Both the position numbers and the translations under genes were made by a program. A stretch of 64,000 nucleotides of DNA, taken from Aestuariibaculum lutulentum (GTDB taxonomy: Bacteria; Bacteroidota; Bacteroidia; Flavobacteriales; Flavobacteriaceae). The stretch covers positions 471,501 through 535,500 of the forward strand of contig NZ_CP136709.1 of NCBI RefSeq assembly GCF_032926325.1. The letters are read 5' to 3'. Within the stretch, counting starts at the first letter, position 1, and each line of letters opens with the position of its first letter. The notes under the pieces are model-generated. The model was not told the origin of the DNA and made no database searches. It saw only the letters and a program-made list of their open reading frames with translations. Shown here in pieces: positions 34,491 to 43,728 of this stretch.

Positions 34491-35876
34491 CTAAATTAAA
34501 GTCTTTATTTTTTCAATTATAGTATCAGCTAACGCATCGGCACTTTCCTGAGATGTGCTTTCTGTATAAATTCTGATAATCGGTTCGGTGTTTGATTTAC
34601 GAAGGTGTACCCATTCGGTTTCAAAATCAATCTTCACGCCATCAATCGTATTCACGGCTTCATTTTTAAAATGTTCAGCTATTTGATCTAAAATAATATC
34701 AACATTTATTTCTGGCGTTAACTCTATTTTCTTCTTACTCATAAAATAATTTGGGTAAGAATCACGTAATGCTTTACATGATATTTTTTGATGCGCCAAA
34801 TGCGATAAAAACAAAGCCACACCCACCAGAGAATCTCTTCCGTAATGTGAATCCGGATAAATAATTCCGCCATTACCTTCACCGCCTATTACGGCATGAG
34901 CGGCTTTCATTTCAATAACTACGTTTACTTCACCAACAGCACTAGCCGTATAGGTTCCGCCATGTTTTTGAGTGATATCTCGTAAAGCCCTTGACGATGA
35001 TAAATTAGAAACGGTGTTTCCGCCATTTAATCGACCCAACACATAATCGGCGCAAGCAACAAGGGTGTACTCTTCGCCAAACATAGAACCATCTTCACAA
35101 ATAAGTGCTAAGCGGTCAACATCTGGATCGACCACAATACCAAAATCTGCTTGTTCATCTACAACCAATTTAGATATATCCGTTAAATGTTCTTTTAAAG
35201 GTTCTGGATTATGAGGAAAATGTCCGTTAGGCTCACAATACAACTTAACACACTCTACACCTAAACGCTCTAATAATGACGGAATAGCAATGCCTCCTGT
35301 TGAATTTACCGCATCAACTACCACTTTAAAACCTGCTTGCTTTATCGCTTCAGCATCGACTAATTCCAGTTTTAAAACTTCTTCTATATGTTTTTCTATA
35401 TAACCTTCAACCTCAGTATAAACTCCTAAATGGTCAACTTCTACAAAAGCATAAGCATCATTTTCGGCTATTTTTAAAATTTTAGCGCCTTCAACACCAT
35501 CTAAAAATTCGCCTTTGCTATTCAATAATTTTAAAGCATTCCACTGTTTTGGGTTATGACTTGCCGTGATGATAATTCCACCATCTGCACCTTCTAAAGG
35601 CACAGCGACTTCAACGGTTGGGGTTGTAGACAAGCCTAAGTTTTTCACATTAATACCCAAACCAATTAAAGTCTGACTCACTAATGTGCTTATCATTGCC
35701 CCCGAAATTCGGGCATCTCGCCCTATAACAACGGTTAGTTTTTTATCTGGATTTTGCTCCTTTAACCACATACCATAAGCTGCGGCAAATTTCACAGCAT
35801 CTACAGGGGTTAAATTATCGCCTACGTTTCCACCAATGGTTCCACGAATCCCTGAGATTGATTTTATTAATGTCAT
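34491..35876 (-). CDS. glmM: Phosphoglucosamine mutase (phosphohexomutase family)
   Basis: 461 residues. The phosphoserine loop is TASHNPKQWNALK with Ser106, the metal loop is DPDVDRLALI, the sugar-binding loop GEGNGGII, and the phosphate-binding RKSNTEPIIRIY is near the end. This Bacteroidetes type converts glucosamine-6-phosphate to glucosamine-1-phosphate for UDP-GlcNAc synthesis; phosphomannomutase activity is the alternative. It lies 15 bp after the 109-residue unknown gene and just downstream of nagB-like, consistent with amino-sugar metabolism. Confidence 0.88.
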   Translation of the reverse strand: MTLIKSISGIRGTIGGNVGDNLTPVDAVKFAAAYGMWLKEQNPDKKLTVVIGRDARISGAMISTLVSQTLIGLGINVKNLGLSTTPTVEVAVPLEGADGGIIITASHNPKQWNALKLLNSKGEFLDGVEGAKILKIAENDAYAFVEVDHLGVYTEVEGYIEKHIEEVLKLELVDAEAIKQAGFKVVVDAVNSTGGIAIPSLLERLGVECVKLYCEPNGHFPHNPEPLKEHLTDISKLVVDEQADFGIVVDPDVDRLALICEDGSMFGEEYTLVACADYVLGRLNGGNTVSNLSSSRALRDITQKHGGTYTASAVGEVNVVIEMKAAHAVIGGEGNGGIIYPDSHYGRDSLVGVALFLSHLAHQKISCKALRDSYPNYFMSKKKIELTPEINVDIILDQIAEHFKNEAVNTIDGVKIDFETEWVHLRKSNTEPIIRIYTESTSQESADALADTIIEKIKTLI

Positions 35877-35891
35877 TGTACTTTATACTAT

Positions 35892-36221
35892 TTAAGCTTG
35901 GTTCTCATGAAACTCGCACACATGTTTATGTATACGCTTTAAATGTTTCATCATATTTTGGCAAGTCGCTTCAGTCTTACCTTCTACTACTAATGTTACA
36001 TTAATTTTATTTTCAGCATTCTGAAAACAACTAATACTAAACCATCCATTAGGAAAAAACACTTTCAATGCTTCTGATTCTTCGTTCTTAAGGAATAAAT
36101 CAAATTCACCAATAACCCAATTTAAAAACCGACAATAGGCTATTTTACTATCTACTGATGCCATTTCCTGTATTTGGAAATTGGATGGCTTAGTTTTAGT
36201 GTTTGTATTTAATGCTAACAT
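35892..36221 (-). CDS. Conserved small protein of unknown function between nagB-like and glmM
   Basis: 109 residues, soluble, without signal peptide or membrane segment. It has CRFLNWVIGEFDLFLKNEESEAL and FFPNGWFSISCFQNAENKINVTLVVEG, and ends in the His/Lys-rich MMKHLKRIHKHVCEFHENQA. No family is recognised. The tight spacing (15 bp on both sides) places it in one transcript with the NagB-like and GlmM genes. Confidence 0.65.
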   Translation of the reverse strand: MLALNTNTKTKPSNFQIQEMASVDSKIAYCRFLNWVIGEFDLFLKNEESEALKVFFPNGWFSISCFQNAENKINVTLVVEGKTEATCQNMMKHLKRIHKHVCEFHENQA

Positions 36222-36235
36222 TTAAATTTATATGA

Positions 36236-38164
36236 TTAGAATATCCATCTTACAAAGGCTTCCATAGCTGCATAGTGCGCTAAACCTAACTGATGATATA
36301 ATTCTGCTGTTTCTCTGTTTCTATCCTCTGCACGTTGCCAGAACTCTCTACTATCACTTCCTTGAAATACTACACCATCTTTTTGCGATTGGTGTTTGAA
36401 GATTCCGTGACGTTTTTCCAATACCTGACCCGGACTCATCGGTACCGCCATTTCGATTTCATCGATTCCCCATTCCTGCCATGCGCCACGGTATAACCAA
36501 ACCCAGCAGTCTGCCATAAATGGCTTTTCTTTTAAGCGCTTTACTGATTCGAAAATGGCATCCAAACACACTTTATGTGTCCCGTGCGGATCGGCCAAAT
36601 CTCCGGCTGCATAAATTTGATGTGGTTGAACCTTCTCGATAAGAGCCATGGTGATTTTGATATCTTCCTCTCCAATCGGTTTCTTTTCAATGGTACCGGT
36701 TTCGTAAAACGGTAATTCCATGAAGTGGATATTTTCATCTGGTAAACCAACAAATTGAGCGGTAGCTCTTGCCTCACCCTTTCTAATAATTCCTTTTATG
36801 TAACGTACTTCAGGAATATCGATTTCACTATCTTTTTTATTCTTTAAAAAGTCAATCGCTTTTTCATAAATCGCCTTAGCCTCCGGACTTTCAATTCCGA
36901 ATTTCTCATTGTAATCACAAACGAAAGCAGCAAAACGTAACGCTTCATCATCAGCAACAGCAATATTTCCAGAAGTCTGGTATGCGACATGCACGTCGTG
37001 ACCTTGCTCTTGAAGACGTTTGAATGTTCCTCCCATACTAATGATATCATCATCTGGGTGTGGCGAGAAGATTAAGGCACGTTTTTTAGCTGGCTCAGCA
37101 CGTTCAGGACGGTTTGTATCATCAGCATTTGGTTTTCCTCCTGGCCATCCGGTAATGGTTTGCTGAACTTTATTGAAGATGTTGATATTAATGTCGTAAG
37201 CAGGTCCTGAATCGGCTAATAAATCACTCATTCCATTCTCGATATAATCAGCATCGGTAAGCATTAAAATAGGTTTCTTCAAGCTTAAGGCTAAACCCAA
37301 TACAGCCTTTCTTGCCATTTTATCGGTCCACTCTACTTTTTCTACCAACCATGGCGTATCAATACGGGTTAATTTTGAAGCTGCACTTTTATCAATAACA
37401 AAGGTTGCATTTCTATGCTCTTGTAAAAATGACGCCGGTACCTGGTTGGTTACAGGTCCTTCCACCGAAGCCTTAATAATGTTCGATTTTCCTTCACCCC
37501 AAGCCATTAATACCACGCGCTTAGCTTCCATAATTTTCTTAACTCCAAGCGTAATTGCTGTTCTTGGAGTTTTATCTAGCCCACCAAAATCTTTACTTGC
37601 AGCCACACGGGTAATATGATCTAAAGCTACCAATCTGGTTTTTGAATTTTGTAATGATCCTGATTCGTTAAATCCGATATGTCCATTACCCCCAATACCT
37701 AAAATCTGTAGATCGATACCACCTAAAGCTTCTATTTTAGCTTCATAAGCATTACAATATGCTGATATTTCTTCTTTAGATAAGGTACCATCTGGAATAT
37801 GAATATTCTCAGGTAACATATCAACCTGATTAAACAGTAATTCCTTCATGAAGCGGACATAACTAAACACTGAATCCGGCTCCATCGGATAATACTCATC
37901 AAGATTAAAACTGATTACATTCTTAAAACTTAAGCCCTCCTCTTTGTGTAATCGTACCAGTTCAGCATACAAACCCTTTGGGGTTGATCCTGTTGCTAAT
38001 CCCAAAATACAATTTTCATTTTTCGATTGCTTTTGTTTTATAAGCTCTGCTATTTCTTTTGCTACTGCTTTCGATGCTGCTAACGAATCTTCAAAAACTA
38101 CAGTATCTGCGTTTTCAAAACGTTTTTCAAAACCTGTGGCCTTATCTGCACTACTTTTAATCAT
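36236..38164 (-). CDS. nagB: NagB-like glucosamine-6-phosphate deaminase fused to a PIG-L deacetylase domain
   Basis: 642 residues. The N-terminal ~270 residues are NagB: GLATGSTPKGLYAELVRLHKEEGLSF, SFNLDEYYPM and GIGGNGHIGFNESGS. From about residue 365 a PIG-L/LmbE domain begins with ALIFSPHPDDDIISMGGTF and later DPHGTHKVCLDAI, a Zn-dependent deacetylase fold. The ~640-residue fusion is typical of Bacteroidetes. NagB converts GlcN-6-P to fructose-6-P and ammonia. The PIG-L half may deacetylate the acetylated sugar first (inference). Confidence 0.9.
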   Translation of the reverse strand: MIKSSADKATGFEKRFENADTVVFEDSLAASKAVAKEIAELIKQKQSKNENCILGLATGSTPKGLYAELVRLHKEEGLSFKNVISFNLDEYYPMEPDSVFSYVRFMKELLFNQVDMLPENIHIPDGTLSKEEISAYCNAYEAKIEALGGIDLQILGIGGNGHIGFNESGSLQNSKTRLVALDHITRVAASKDFGGLDKTPRTAITLGVKKIMEAKRVVLMAWGEGKSNIIKASVEGPVTNQVPASFLQEHRNATFVIDKSAASKLTRIDTPWLVEKVEWTDKMARKAVLGLALSLKKPILMLTDADYIENGMSDLLADSGPAYDININIFNKVQQTITGWPGGKPNADDTNRPERAEPAKKRALIFSPHPDDDIISMGGTFKRLQEQGHDVHVAYQTSGNIAVADDEALRFAAFVCDYNEKFGIESPEAKAIYEKAIDFLKNKKDSEIDIPEVRYIKGIIRKGEARATAQFVGLPDENIHFMELPFYETGTIEKKPIGEEDIKITMALIEKVQPHQIYAAGDLADPHGTHKVCLDAIFESVKRLKEKPFMADCWVWLYRGAWQEWGIDEIEMAVPMSPGQVLEKRHGIFKHQSQKDGVVFQGSDSREFWQRAEDRNRETAELYHQLGLAHYAAMEAFVRWIF

Positions 38165-38195
38165 AACCTATCTCCTTTTTAATCTAGTTTAATCC

Positions 38196-40010
38196 TTACA
38201 ATATGTTTGCTTTAATCTTTTTCCAAATGCGCACTAATAATACTCCTGATATTAGAGCGATAATAGTCATTACGAGCGCCAATGTTGTTTTTCCGTAAAT
38301 CCAGTATCCTGTAGCGAACATGGCACTGTAGATTAAGGCACATCCTAACACCATAGCCATAATACCTGCAGGCACTGACCAAGGTTGTTTGTTATCTTCT
38401 AAAACCACACCATCTGCTTCAGCTTCACTTAACACAAGAGACCATCCTGGTCCTCCTGGTTGAATCTTTTTATAAAAACTTTGTAATACCGCTTTACTTT
38501 CTGGCTGAGTCATATACGTTGCCACTAACCAAATAACGGTGGTTATCAACACTACAAAAGGATATTCCAAATAACTTGCAAACACTCCAGTTTCTTTAGC
38601 AAAGAAAAATGCTCCCGCAGGTGTTAATTTTAAAATGATTGAAATGATTCCTGAAGCAAACATCGCTGCTATTTCACTCCAAGCGTTTATACGCCACCAG
38701 AACCAACGTAAAATAAAAATAAGTCCTGTACCTGCACCAAATACTAATAATACCTCGAATAGTTGCAATGCATTTTGAAGCAACAACGCTAACAATGCAC
38801 TAAATACCATTAATACAATTGTTGATATTCTACCTACGGCTACCAGACGCTTTTCTGAAGCTTCCGGGTTGATTTGTTCTTTATAAAAATCGAAAACAAT
38901 ATATGATGACCCCCAGTTTAACTGCGTTGAAATGGTACTCATATATGCTGCAATTAATGATGCTAAAACCAATCCTAATAACCCACTAGGTAATTTGGTC
39001 AACATAGCTGAATAGGCTAAATCGTGACCTAATTTATCATCTGCAATACTAGGAAACGCCTCTTGAATACTTGCTAAATCCGGGAACACCACTAACGATG
39101 CCAAGGCTACTAAAATCCATGGCCAAGGACGTAAAGCATAATGCATGATATTAAAAAAGAATGTTGCTCCAATAGCATGATTCTCATCTTTAGCCGCTAA
39201 CATACGCTGTGCGATGTAACCACCACCACCTGGCTCTGCACCAGGATACCACGAGCTCCACCACTGTACCGCTAATGGAATTATTAATAAGGTTATTAAA
39301 GATTCTGTATCACTAAAATCAGGAAGTATAGATAGTTTATCAGCAACATGCTCATTAGTAATTAAAGCCGCAACACCACCTACTTCCGGCAGGTTCACTA
39401 AATAATATGCAGCACCAATCGCACCACCCATCGCCACGAAAAACAATAAGAAATCGGTATAAATAACACCTTTAAAACCACCAAGTGCACTAAAAGTCAC
39501 CGTAATGATTCCAGCACTAATTACGGTCTGCCAAGGCTCTAAACCTAACATAATTCCACCAATCTTGATGGCTGCCAAGGTTACTGCCGACATGGTAATG
39601 ACATTAAAAATCACCCCTAAATACACCGCTCTGAACTTTCTTAAGAACGAGGCTGGCTTTCCGCCGTAGCGTAATTCATAAAACTCTAAATCGGTATTTA
39701 CATTAGATTTACGCCACAGCTTTGCATACACAAACACCGTTAATAATCCGGTAAGCAAAAAGGCCCACCAAACCCAGTTTCCTGACACACCGTGTGTTCT
39801 TACAATATCGGTTACTAAGTTAGGTGTATCGGTTGAAAAGGTAGTGGCTACCATAGACACCCCTAATAACCACCATGGCATACTTCGCCCCGATAAAAAG
39901 AATTCTGATGAGTTTTTTCCTGACTTTTTTGACACCCAAATCCCGATACCCAAGGTTAACGAGAAGAAAATGATGATTAACGTGTAATCTAATGGACTTA
40001 ATGATACCAT
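38196..40010 (-). CDS. Sodium:solute symporter (SSS family), probable amino-sugar transporter
   Basis: 604 residues with about 14 membrane helices. SLTLGIGIWVSKKSGKNSSEFFLSGRSMPWWLLGVSMVATTFSTDTPNLV is the SSS N-terminus, and GGFKGVIYTDFLLFFVA and a long inter-helix region of the SGLT type follow. It imports a solute with Na+. The neighbouring genes (HexNAc 1-kinase-like, nucleotidyltransferase, NagB) suggest an amino sugar. It lies 31 bp before the NagB gene. Confidence 0.9.
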   Translation of the reverse strand: MVSLSPLDYTLIIIFFSLTLGIGIWVSKKSGKNSSEFFLSGRSMPWWLLGVSMVATTFSTDTPNLVTDIVRTHGVSGNWVWWAFLLTGLLTVFVYAKLWRKSNVNTDLEFYELRYGGKPASFLRKFRAVYLGVIFNVITMSAVTLAAIKIGGIMLGLEPWQTVISAGIITVTFSALGGFKGVIYTDFLLFFVAMGGAIGAAYYLVNLPEVGGVAALITNEHVADKLSILPDFSDTESLITLLIIPLAVQWWSSWYPGAEPGGGGYIAQRMLAAKDENHAIGATFFFNIMHYALRPWPWILVALASLVVFPDLASIQEAFPSIADDKLGHDLAYSAMLTKLPSGLLGLVLASLIAAYMSTISTQLNWGSSYIVFDFYKEQINPEASEKRLVAVGRISTIVLMVFSALLALLLQNALQLFEVLLVFGAGTGLIFILRWFWWRINAWSEIAAMFASGIISIILKLTPAGAFFFAKETGVFASYLEYPFVVLITTVIWLVATYMTQPESKAVLQSFYKKIQPGGPGWSLVLSEAEADGVVLEDNKQPWSVPAGIMAMVLGCALIYSAMFATGYWIYGKTTLALVMTIIALISGVLLVRIWKKIKANIL

Positions 40011-40057
40011 ATACGTGTGTTATTAGTTAATATTTTCGTTTTGTTAGTATTTGTTCG

Positions 40058-41146
40058 TTATGCCAATTTCGTAATCTGTTTTACTTCTTCATACTGCTTT
40101 GAATAACTTTCTAATAGTTTAAATTGATTTTTGGCCCGATCTAAATTATGATGACTGTAAGCCGCTTTATAATAAATATCGTTGTTTAGGAAATCGGTTA
40201 AAAACCTTAATCCCATAATAAATATAATGCTTTTAGCTCCTAATGGGAGATACTCCAATTCGGTTGACGTTAAAGATTCCCCTACCGTTTCTAAAAACCC
40301 TTTCACATAAGATTTATAATAGTCAATATTGAAATTCACCTGATCTAAATCTTGTTCATCTTCGGCTGCTGTATTACAAATCGTTCTGATTGCATCACCA
40401 AAATCATAATGAATAATTCCAGGCATAACCGTATCGGTATCAATAACGCAAAGTCCTTTATTGTTTGTATCAAACAAAGCGTTTGATATTTTTGTATCGT
40501 TATGCGTCACTCTTGTTGGAACTGCTCCCGACTCTTTTAACGTTTGAAGAATATGCATTTCTTCTCTTGACGATTCAACCAGTTCTATGCAAGATATTGC
40601 CTCCTCTTTTCGCTGTTGAGATGCTCCTTTTAAAGCCTCATCAAACTGTTTATAGCGAAACGACATATCATGAAAATTTGGAATCACTTCTATCAAATCA
40701 TCCACTTTAAAATCGCTGGTTTGATTTAAAAATTCTCCAAATAACTTTCCGCCTTCATACGCAATTTCATCATCTACAACTCGTTCGAAAGTGACACTAT
40801 CATCTATAAATTGTGTTAAATTCCAGTATCCCGTTGACTTATCTTCATAAAATGATTGACCTTCAACAGTAGAAATGAAAGACAAAACACGACGTTCCTG
40901 TTCTCCTTTTGGCAAATGTGACAACTTCATTTTTAAATGATTACTGACACTTACCTTATTATTAATTAAACCCGGTACATCAGGAAAAACACCATGATTA
41001 ATGCGCTGAAGCACATAATAGGGTTTATCTTCTGTTTTTATTAAATAGGTATCATTAATATGCCCTGAAGCCAATTCGGAAAATGATTCGAACTGACTTT
41101 CATGTTGAAATTGATCAAAAATATATTTTAATGATTCCTGATTCAT
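40058..41146 (-). CDS. Phosphotransferase-fold kinase, N-acetylhexosamine 1-kinase-like
   Basis: 362 residues from the ATG at 41146 (MNQESLKYIF). An ATG at 41173 adds nine residues but overlaps the upstream gene by 26 bases. FSELASGHINDTYLIKTED, YVLQRINHGVFPDVPGLINN and the catalytic THNDTKISNALFD with CVIDTDTVMPG are the APH/NahK pattern. NahK phosphorylates GlcNAc or GalNAc at C1. It sits between a nucleotidyltransferase and a symporter, consistent with HexNAc-1-P activation. Confidence 0.8.
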   Translation of the reverse strand: MNQESLKYIFDQFQHESQFESFSELASGHINDTYLIKTEDKPYYVLQRINHGVFPDVPGLINNKVSVSNHLKMKLSHLPKGEQERRVLSFISTVEGQSFYEDKSTGYWNLTQFIDDSVTFERVVDDEIAYEGGKLFGEFLNQTSDFKVDDLIEVIPNFHDMSFRYKQFDEALKGASQQRKEEAISCIELVESSREEMHILQTLKESGAVPTRVTHNDTKISNALFDTNNKGLCVIDTDTVMPGIIHYDFGDAIRTICNTAAEDEQDLDQVNFNIDYYKSYVKGFLETVGESLTSTELEYLPLGAKSIIFIMGLRFLTDFLNNDIYYKAAYSHHNLDRAKNQFKLLESYSKQYEEVKQITKLA

Positions 41147-41147
41147 A

Positions 41148-42065
41148 TTACCATAAATATTCAGGATAGACATTTGCTTCTTTCAACTCTTCTATCGCTT
41201 TTTGAACGATAGCCTTATCTTCCTGATAAGTAACACCAAACCATTTAGCATCAGACTTTAACACCTCAACCGTTGCTTTACCTGACTTCAAAATCTCATT
41301 AACAATGGATGGCAAATAAAATTCCGCCTTTAAATTAGCTTTGTTTTCTTCTAAAAACTGCAAAAATAGCTCCTCTCCAAATTCAAAGCATTTAGGTGTA
41401 AAACCCCAAAAGTTCATAGAAACTACAGTATCCGGATTTATAGATACAAACTCACCATCATCATCCTTACGCATCAACTCTCCATTAACTTTTTCAATAT
41501 GGGTTCGTTCCGTCACATCTAATAAAAACCCGTTTTCATCAACTTGACATTCTCCTCTTGACACAAAACCATGATCTGAAACGGTATTTTTCAACAAATA
41601 AGCCATAGTCTTGAAGTCATAAGATTCCTTATCCGTTTCCTTTAAAGCCTTCGCCATACTCTCAAAAGCCTCTCTACTGTAAAAATCATCAGCATTAATA
41701 ATGGCAAAATTTTCCTTTACAGCATCTTTAGCCATTAGCAAAGCATGACCGGTTCCCCAAGGTTTTGTACGCTCCGGATTAACATAAGCTTCAGGTACAC
41801 AATCCAACTCCTGATAAACATAAGCTACCTCAGCCTTACCTTCTAATTTCTTATTAAAGATTTCCTTAAATTCTGCCTCAAAACTTTTTCTAATAATAAA
41901 AACAAACTTCCCAAAACCAGCCTGCAAAGCATCGTAAATTGAAAAATCAATAATTGTATCTCCCTGCGGAGTAAACGAATCCATCTGCTTCAAGCCTCCA
42001 TATCGACTCCCCATTCCTGCCGCTAAAACTACTAACGTTGGTTTTTCCATATCTGTTTTAATCAT
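41148..42065 (-). CDS. Sugar-phosphate nucleotidyltransferase (NDP-sugar pyrophosphorylase type)
   Basis: 305 residues. LVVLAAGMGSRYGGLKQMDSFTP is the nucleotide-binding motif, and FAIINADDFYSREAF is the metal/sugar loop. It transfers NMP to a sugar-1-phosphate. It is the first gene of the minus-strand salvage operon and abuts the HexNAc-1-kinase-like gene, so the product is probably an activated HexNAc. Which nucleotide is used is unknown. Confidence 0.85.
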   Translation of the reverse strand: MIKTDMEKPTLVVLAAGMGSRYGGLKQMDSFTPQGDTIIDFSIYDALQAGFGKFVFIIRKSFEAEFKEIFNKKLEGKAEVAYVYQELDCVPEAYVNPERTKPWGTGHALLMAKDAVKENFAIINADDFYSREAFESMAKALKETDKESYDFKTMAYLLKNTVSDHGFVSRGECQVDENGFLLDVTERTHIEKVNGELMRKDDDGEFVSINPDTVVSMNFWGFTPKCFEFGEELFLQFLEENKANLKAEFYLPSIVNEILKSGKATVEVLKSDAKWFGVTYQEDKAIVQKAIEELKEANVYPEYLW

Positions 42066-42198
42066 TTAAATTTTCAAGACATTAAACAAGTCATCAAATA
42101 GTTAAAAATCAACACTTTTCAAATTCATTTCAAAGCATTTTCAACTATCAACTTTGCGAAAGTATGTATTAAGTTTTACAAAAAAAAGAAAAACCACA

Positions 42199-42246
42199 AA
42201 AAAATGTGCTCGACAACATTTTTAAATGTGTTCGAGCACATTTTTT
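42199..42246. promoter_or_regulatory. Paired LacI-type operator between divergent genes
   Basis: Two copies of TGTGnTCGAnnACA lie at 42205-42218 (TGTGCTCGACAACA) and 42227-42240 (TGTGTTCGAGCACA), 22 bases apart. The second is a near-perfect palindrome centred on TCGA. The whole region is an inverted repeat with 15-base perfect outer arms (42199-42213, 42232-42246). It overlaps the -33 element of the LacI-family promoter and faces the HexNAc operon. Confidence 0.7.
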
Positions 42247-42277
42247 GTAATTCAATACAACTTTTATATTATATTTG
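42244..42277 (+). promoter_or_regulatory. Promoter of the LacI-family regulator gene
   Basis: TTTG at 42244-42247 and TATATTTG at 42270-42277, 22 bases apart. The -7 box ends 5 bases before the ATG at 42283, so the transcript may be nearly leaderless. Confidence 0.5.
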
Positions 42278-42282
42278 TAGTA

Positions 42283-43326
42283 ATGAAAAAATATACCATC
42301 AAAGATATTGCTCAATTAGCAGGCGTATCAAAAGGAACTGTAGATCGCGTTATTCATAAACGAGGGAAAGTATCGGAAAAAGCTTTAGAAAAAGTAAATA
42401 AAATACTTGCTGAAATAGACTATCAACCCAACCTAATGGCTAGAAGTCTAAAAAACAACAAGGACTATGTTATTTGCGCCCTATTGCCAAATCCTGATAT
42501 TGATCCGTATTGGAAACCTTGTAAAAAAGGTATAGACCAGGCTTACAATGAATATAAATCCCTTGGAATTACCATTGACACACATTTGTTCGACCCTACC
42601 GATACCGAATCTTTTCTGGAAGTCAATGCTAAGGTTTTAAAACTAAATCCTGACGCAGTAATTATGGCTCCTTTATTTTATAACGAAGCTAAAAAATCGA
42701 TATCTACATATAGTGAGGCCAATATTTTGGTTAGCATTATAAATAACCGCATAGGTTCTGATGATATTAACAATTTTGTGGGTCAGGACTTAGTTCAAAG
42801 TGGACGTATTGCAGCACGCCTGATGGAAATGATTACTCCAAAAGACTCTGAAATTATTATTGCTCACCTTGATGAATTTTTTCATAACGCATCGTTTATG
42901 CAGCAAAAAGAGAAAGGATTTAGAGACTATTTCGAAAATTCCTTAACAAGCGACTACACTCTTACAACCTGTAATTCAATAGAATCTAATCACTATAAAA
43001 CCTTATACGACGCCATAAATAACTCAAAAAATATTTCTGGTATTTTCGTTACAACTTCCAAAACTTATAAAGTTGCCAAAATGCTGGAAGACTTCCCAAA
43101 TTTATCCATCAAAATAATTGGTTACGATTTACTTGAAAAAAACCTTAACTACTTAAACAGTGGTAATATTGATTTTCTGATTCATCAAAATCCAAAACAA
43201 CAAATCTACCTTGGTTTAAGTCAGTTAGCAGAACATTTTCTGTTTGACAAACCAATTACAGAAGAATTGCTGTTACCTATAGACATTATAAATTCTGAAA
43301 ACTACAACTCCTACTTAAATCAATAA
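42283..43326 (+). CDS. LacI-family transcriptional regulator
   Basis: 347 residues from the ATG at 42283. The frame extends back to 42226, but that start would fall inside the operator. The N-terminal HTH is KKYTIKDIAQLAGVSKGTVDRVIHKRGKVSEKALEKV, and the hinge is QPNLMARSL. A periplasmic-binding-protein-like effector domain follows (YVICALLPNPDIDPYWKPCKKGIDQAYNEY). It is divergent from the amino-sugar salvage operon and flanked by a paired palindrome, so it probably represses that operon and itself, with a sugar or sugar phosphate as inducer. Confidence 0.9.
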   Translation: MKKYTIKDIAQLAGVSKGTVDRVIHKRGKVSEKALEKVNKILAEIDYQPNLMARSLKNNKDYVICALLPNPDIDPYWKPCKKGIDQAYNEYKSLGITIDTHLFDPTDTESFLEVNAKVLKLNPDAVIMAPLFYNEAKKSISTYSEANILVSIINNRIGSDDINNFVGQDLVQSGRIAARLMEMITPKDSEIIIAHLDEFFHNASFMQQKEKGFRDYFENSLTSDYTLTTCNSIESNHYKTLYDAINNSKNISGIFVTTSKTYKVAKMLEDFPNLSIKIIGYDLLEKNLNYLNSGNIDFLIHQNPKQQIYLGLSQLAEHFLFDKPITEELLLPIDIINSENYNSYLNQ

Positions 43327-43356
43327 CGTATTTTTGCAAGAAAAACTTTTTGTAAA

Positions 43357-43716
43357 ATGACTATTGAAGACCTTGTAGGCACTTATAATATTATCGGCAG
43401 CAATCAGGACGAGGAGGCCTCGCCTTATACCGGCACCCTTACCCTGTCTCTTGACATGAATTATAGAATTAAAGCTAAATGGCTAATTAATGACGAACAA
43501 GAACAAATAGGCTCTGGTTTTTTTAAAGATAACATCCTGGTTATTAACTTTAACTATAAAGGCAACGATTACAATACATACAAAGGCGTAGTTGCTTACA
43601 GATGTATAAACAAGAATCTGTTAGATGGTTTTTGGTCTGAAAAACACGGTAACCCACTTTGTTTAGGCGAAGAACAATGCTTCAGAGTTACCGAATCTAA
43701 AGAACTTTTAAATTAA
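43357..43716 (+). CDS. Small beta-rich protein of unknown function
   Basis: 119 residues, no signal peptide. The pattern YTGTLTLSLDMNYRIKAKWLINDEQEQIGSGFFKDNILVINFNYKG followed by YKGVVAYRCINKNLLDGFWSEKHGNP suggests a calycin-like beta-barrel of alternating strands, but no named family. It follows the LacI-type gene by 30 bp and may be co-transcribed. Confidence 0.6.
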   Translation: MTIEDLVGTYNIIGSNQDEEASPYTGTLTLSLDMNYRIKAKWLINDEQEQIGSGFFKDNILVINFNYKGNDYNTYKGVVAYRCINKNLLDGFWSEKHGNPLCLGEEQCFRVTESKELLN

Positions 43717-43728
43717 TTGTTTGTTGTA

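Noticed and set aside
42226..42282. Upstream ATG for the LacI-family gene
   Set aside because: This start lies inside the operator and upstream of the -7 box, so it would not be transcribed.
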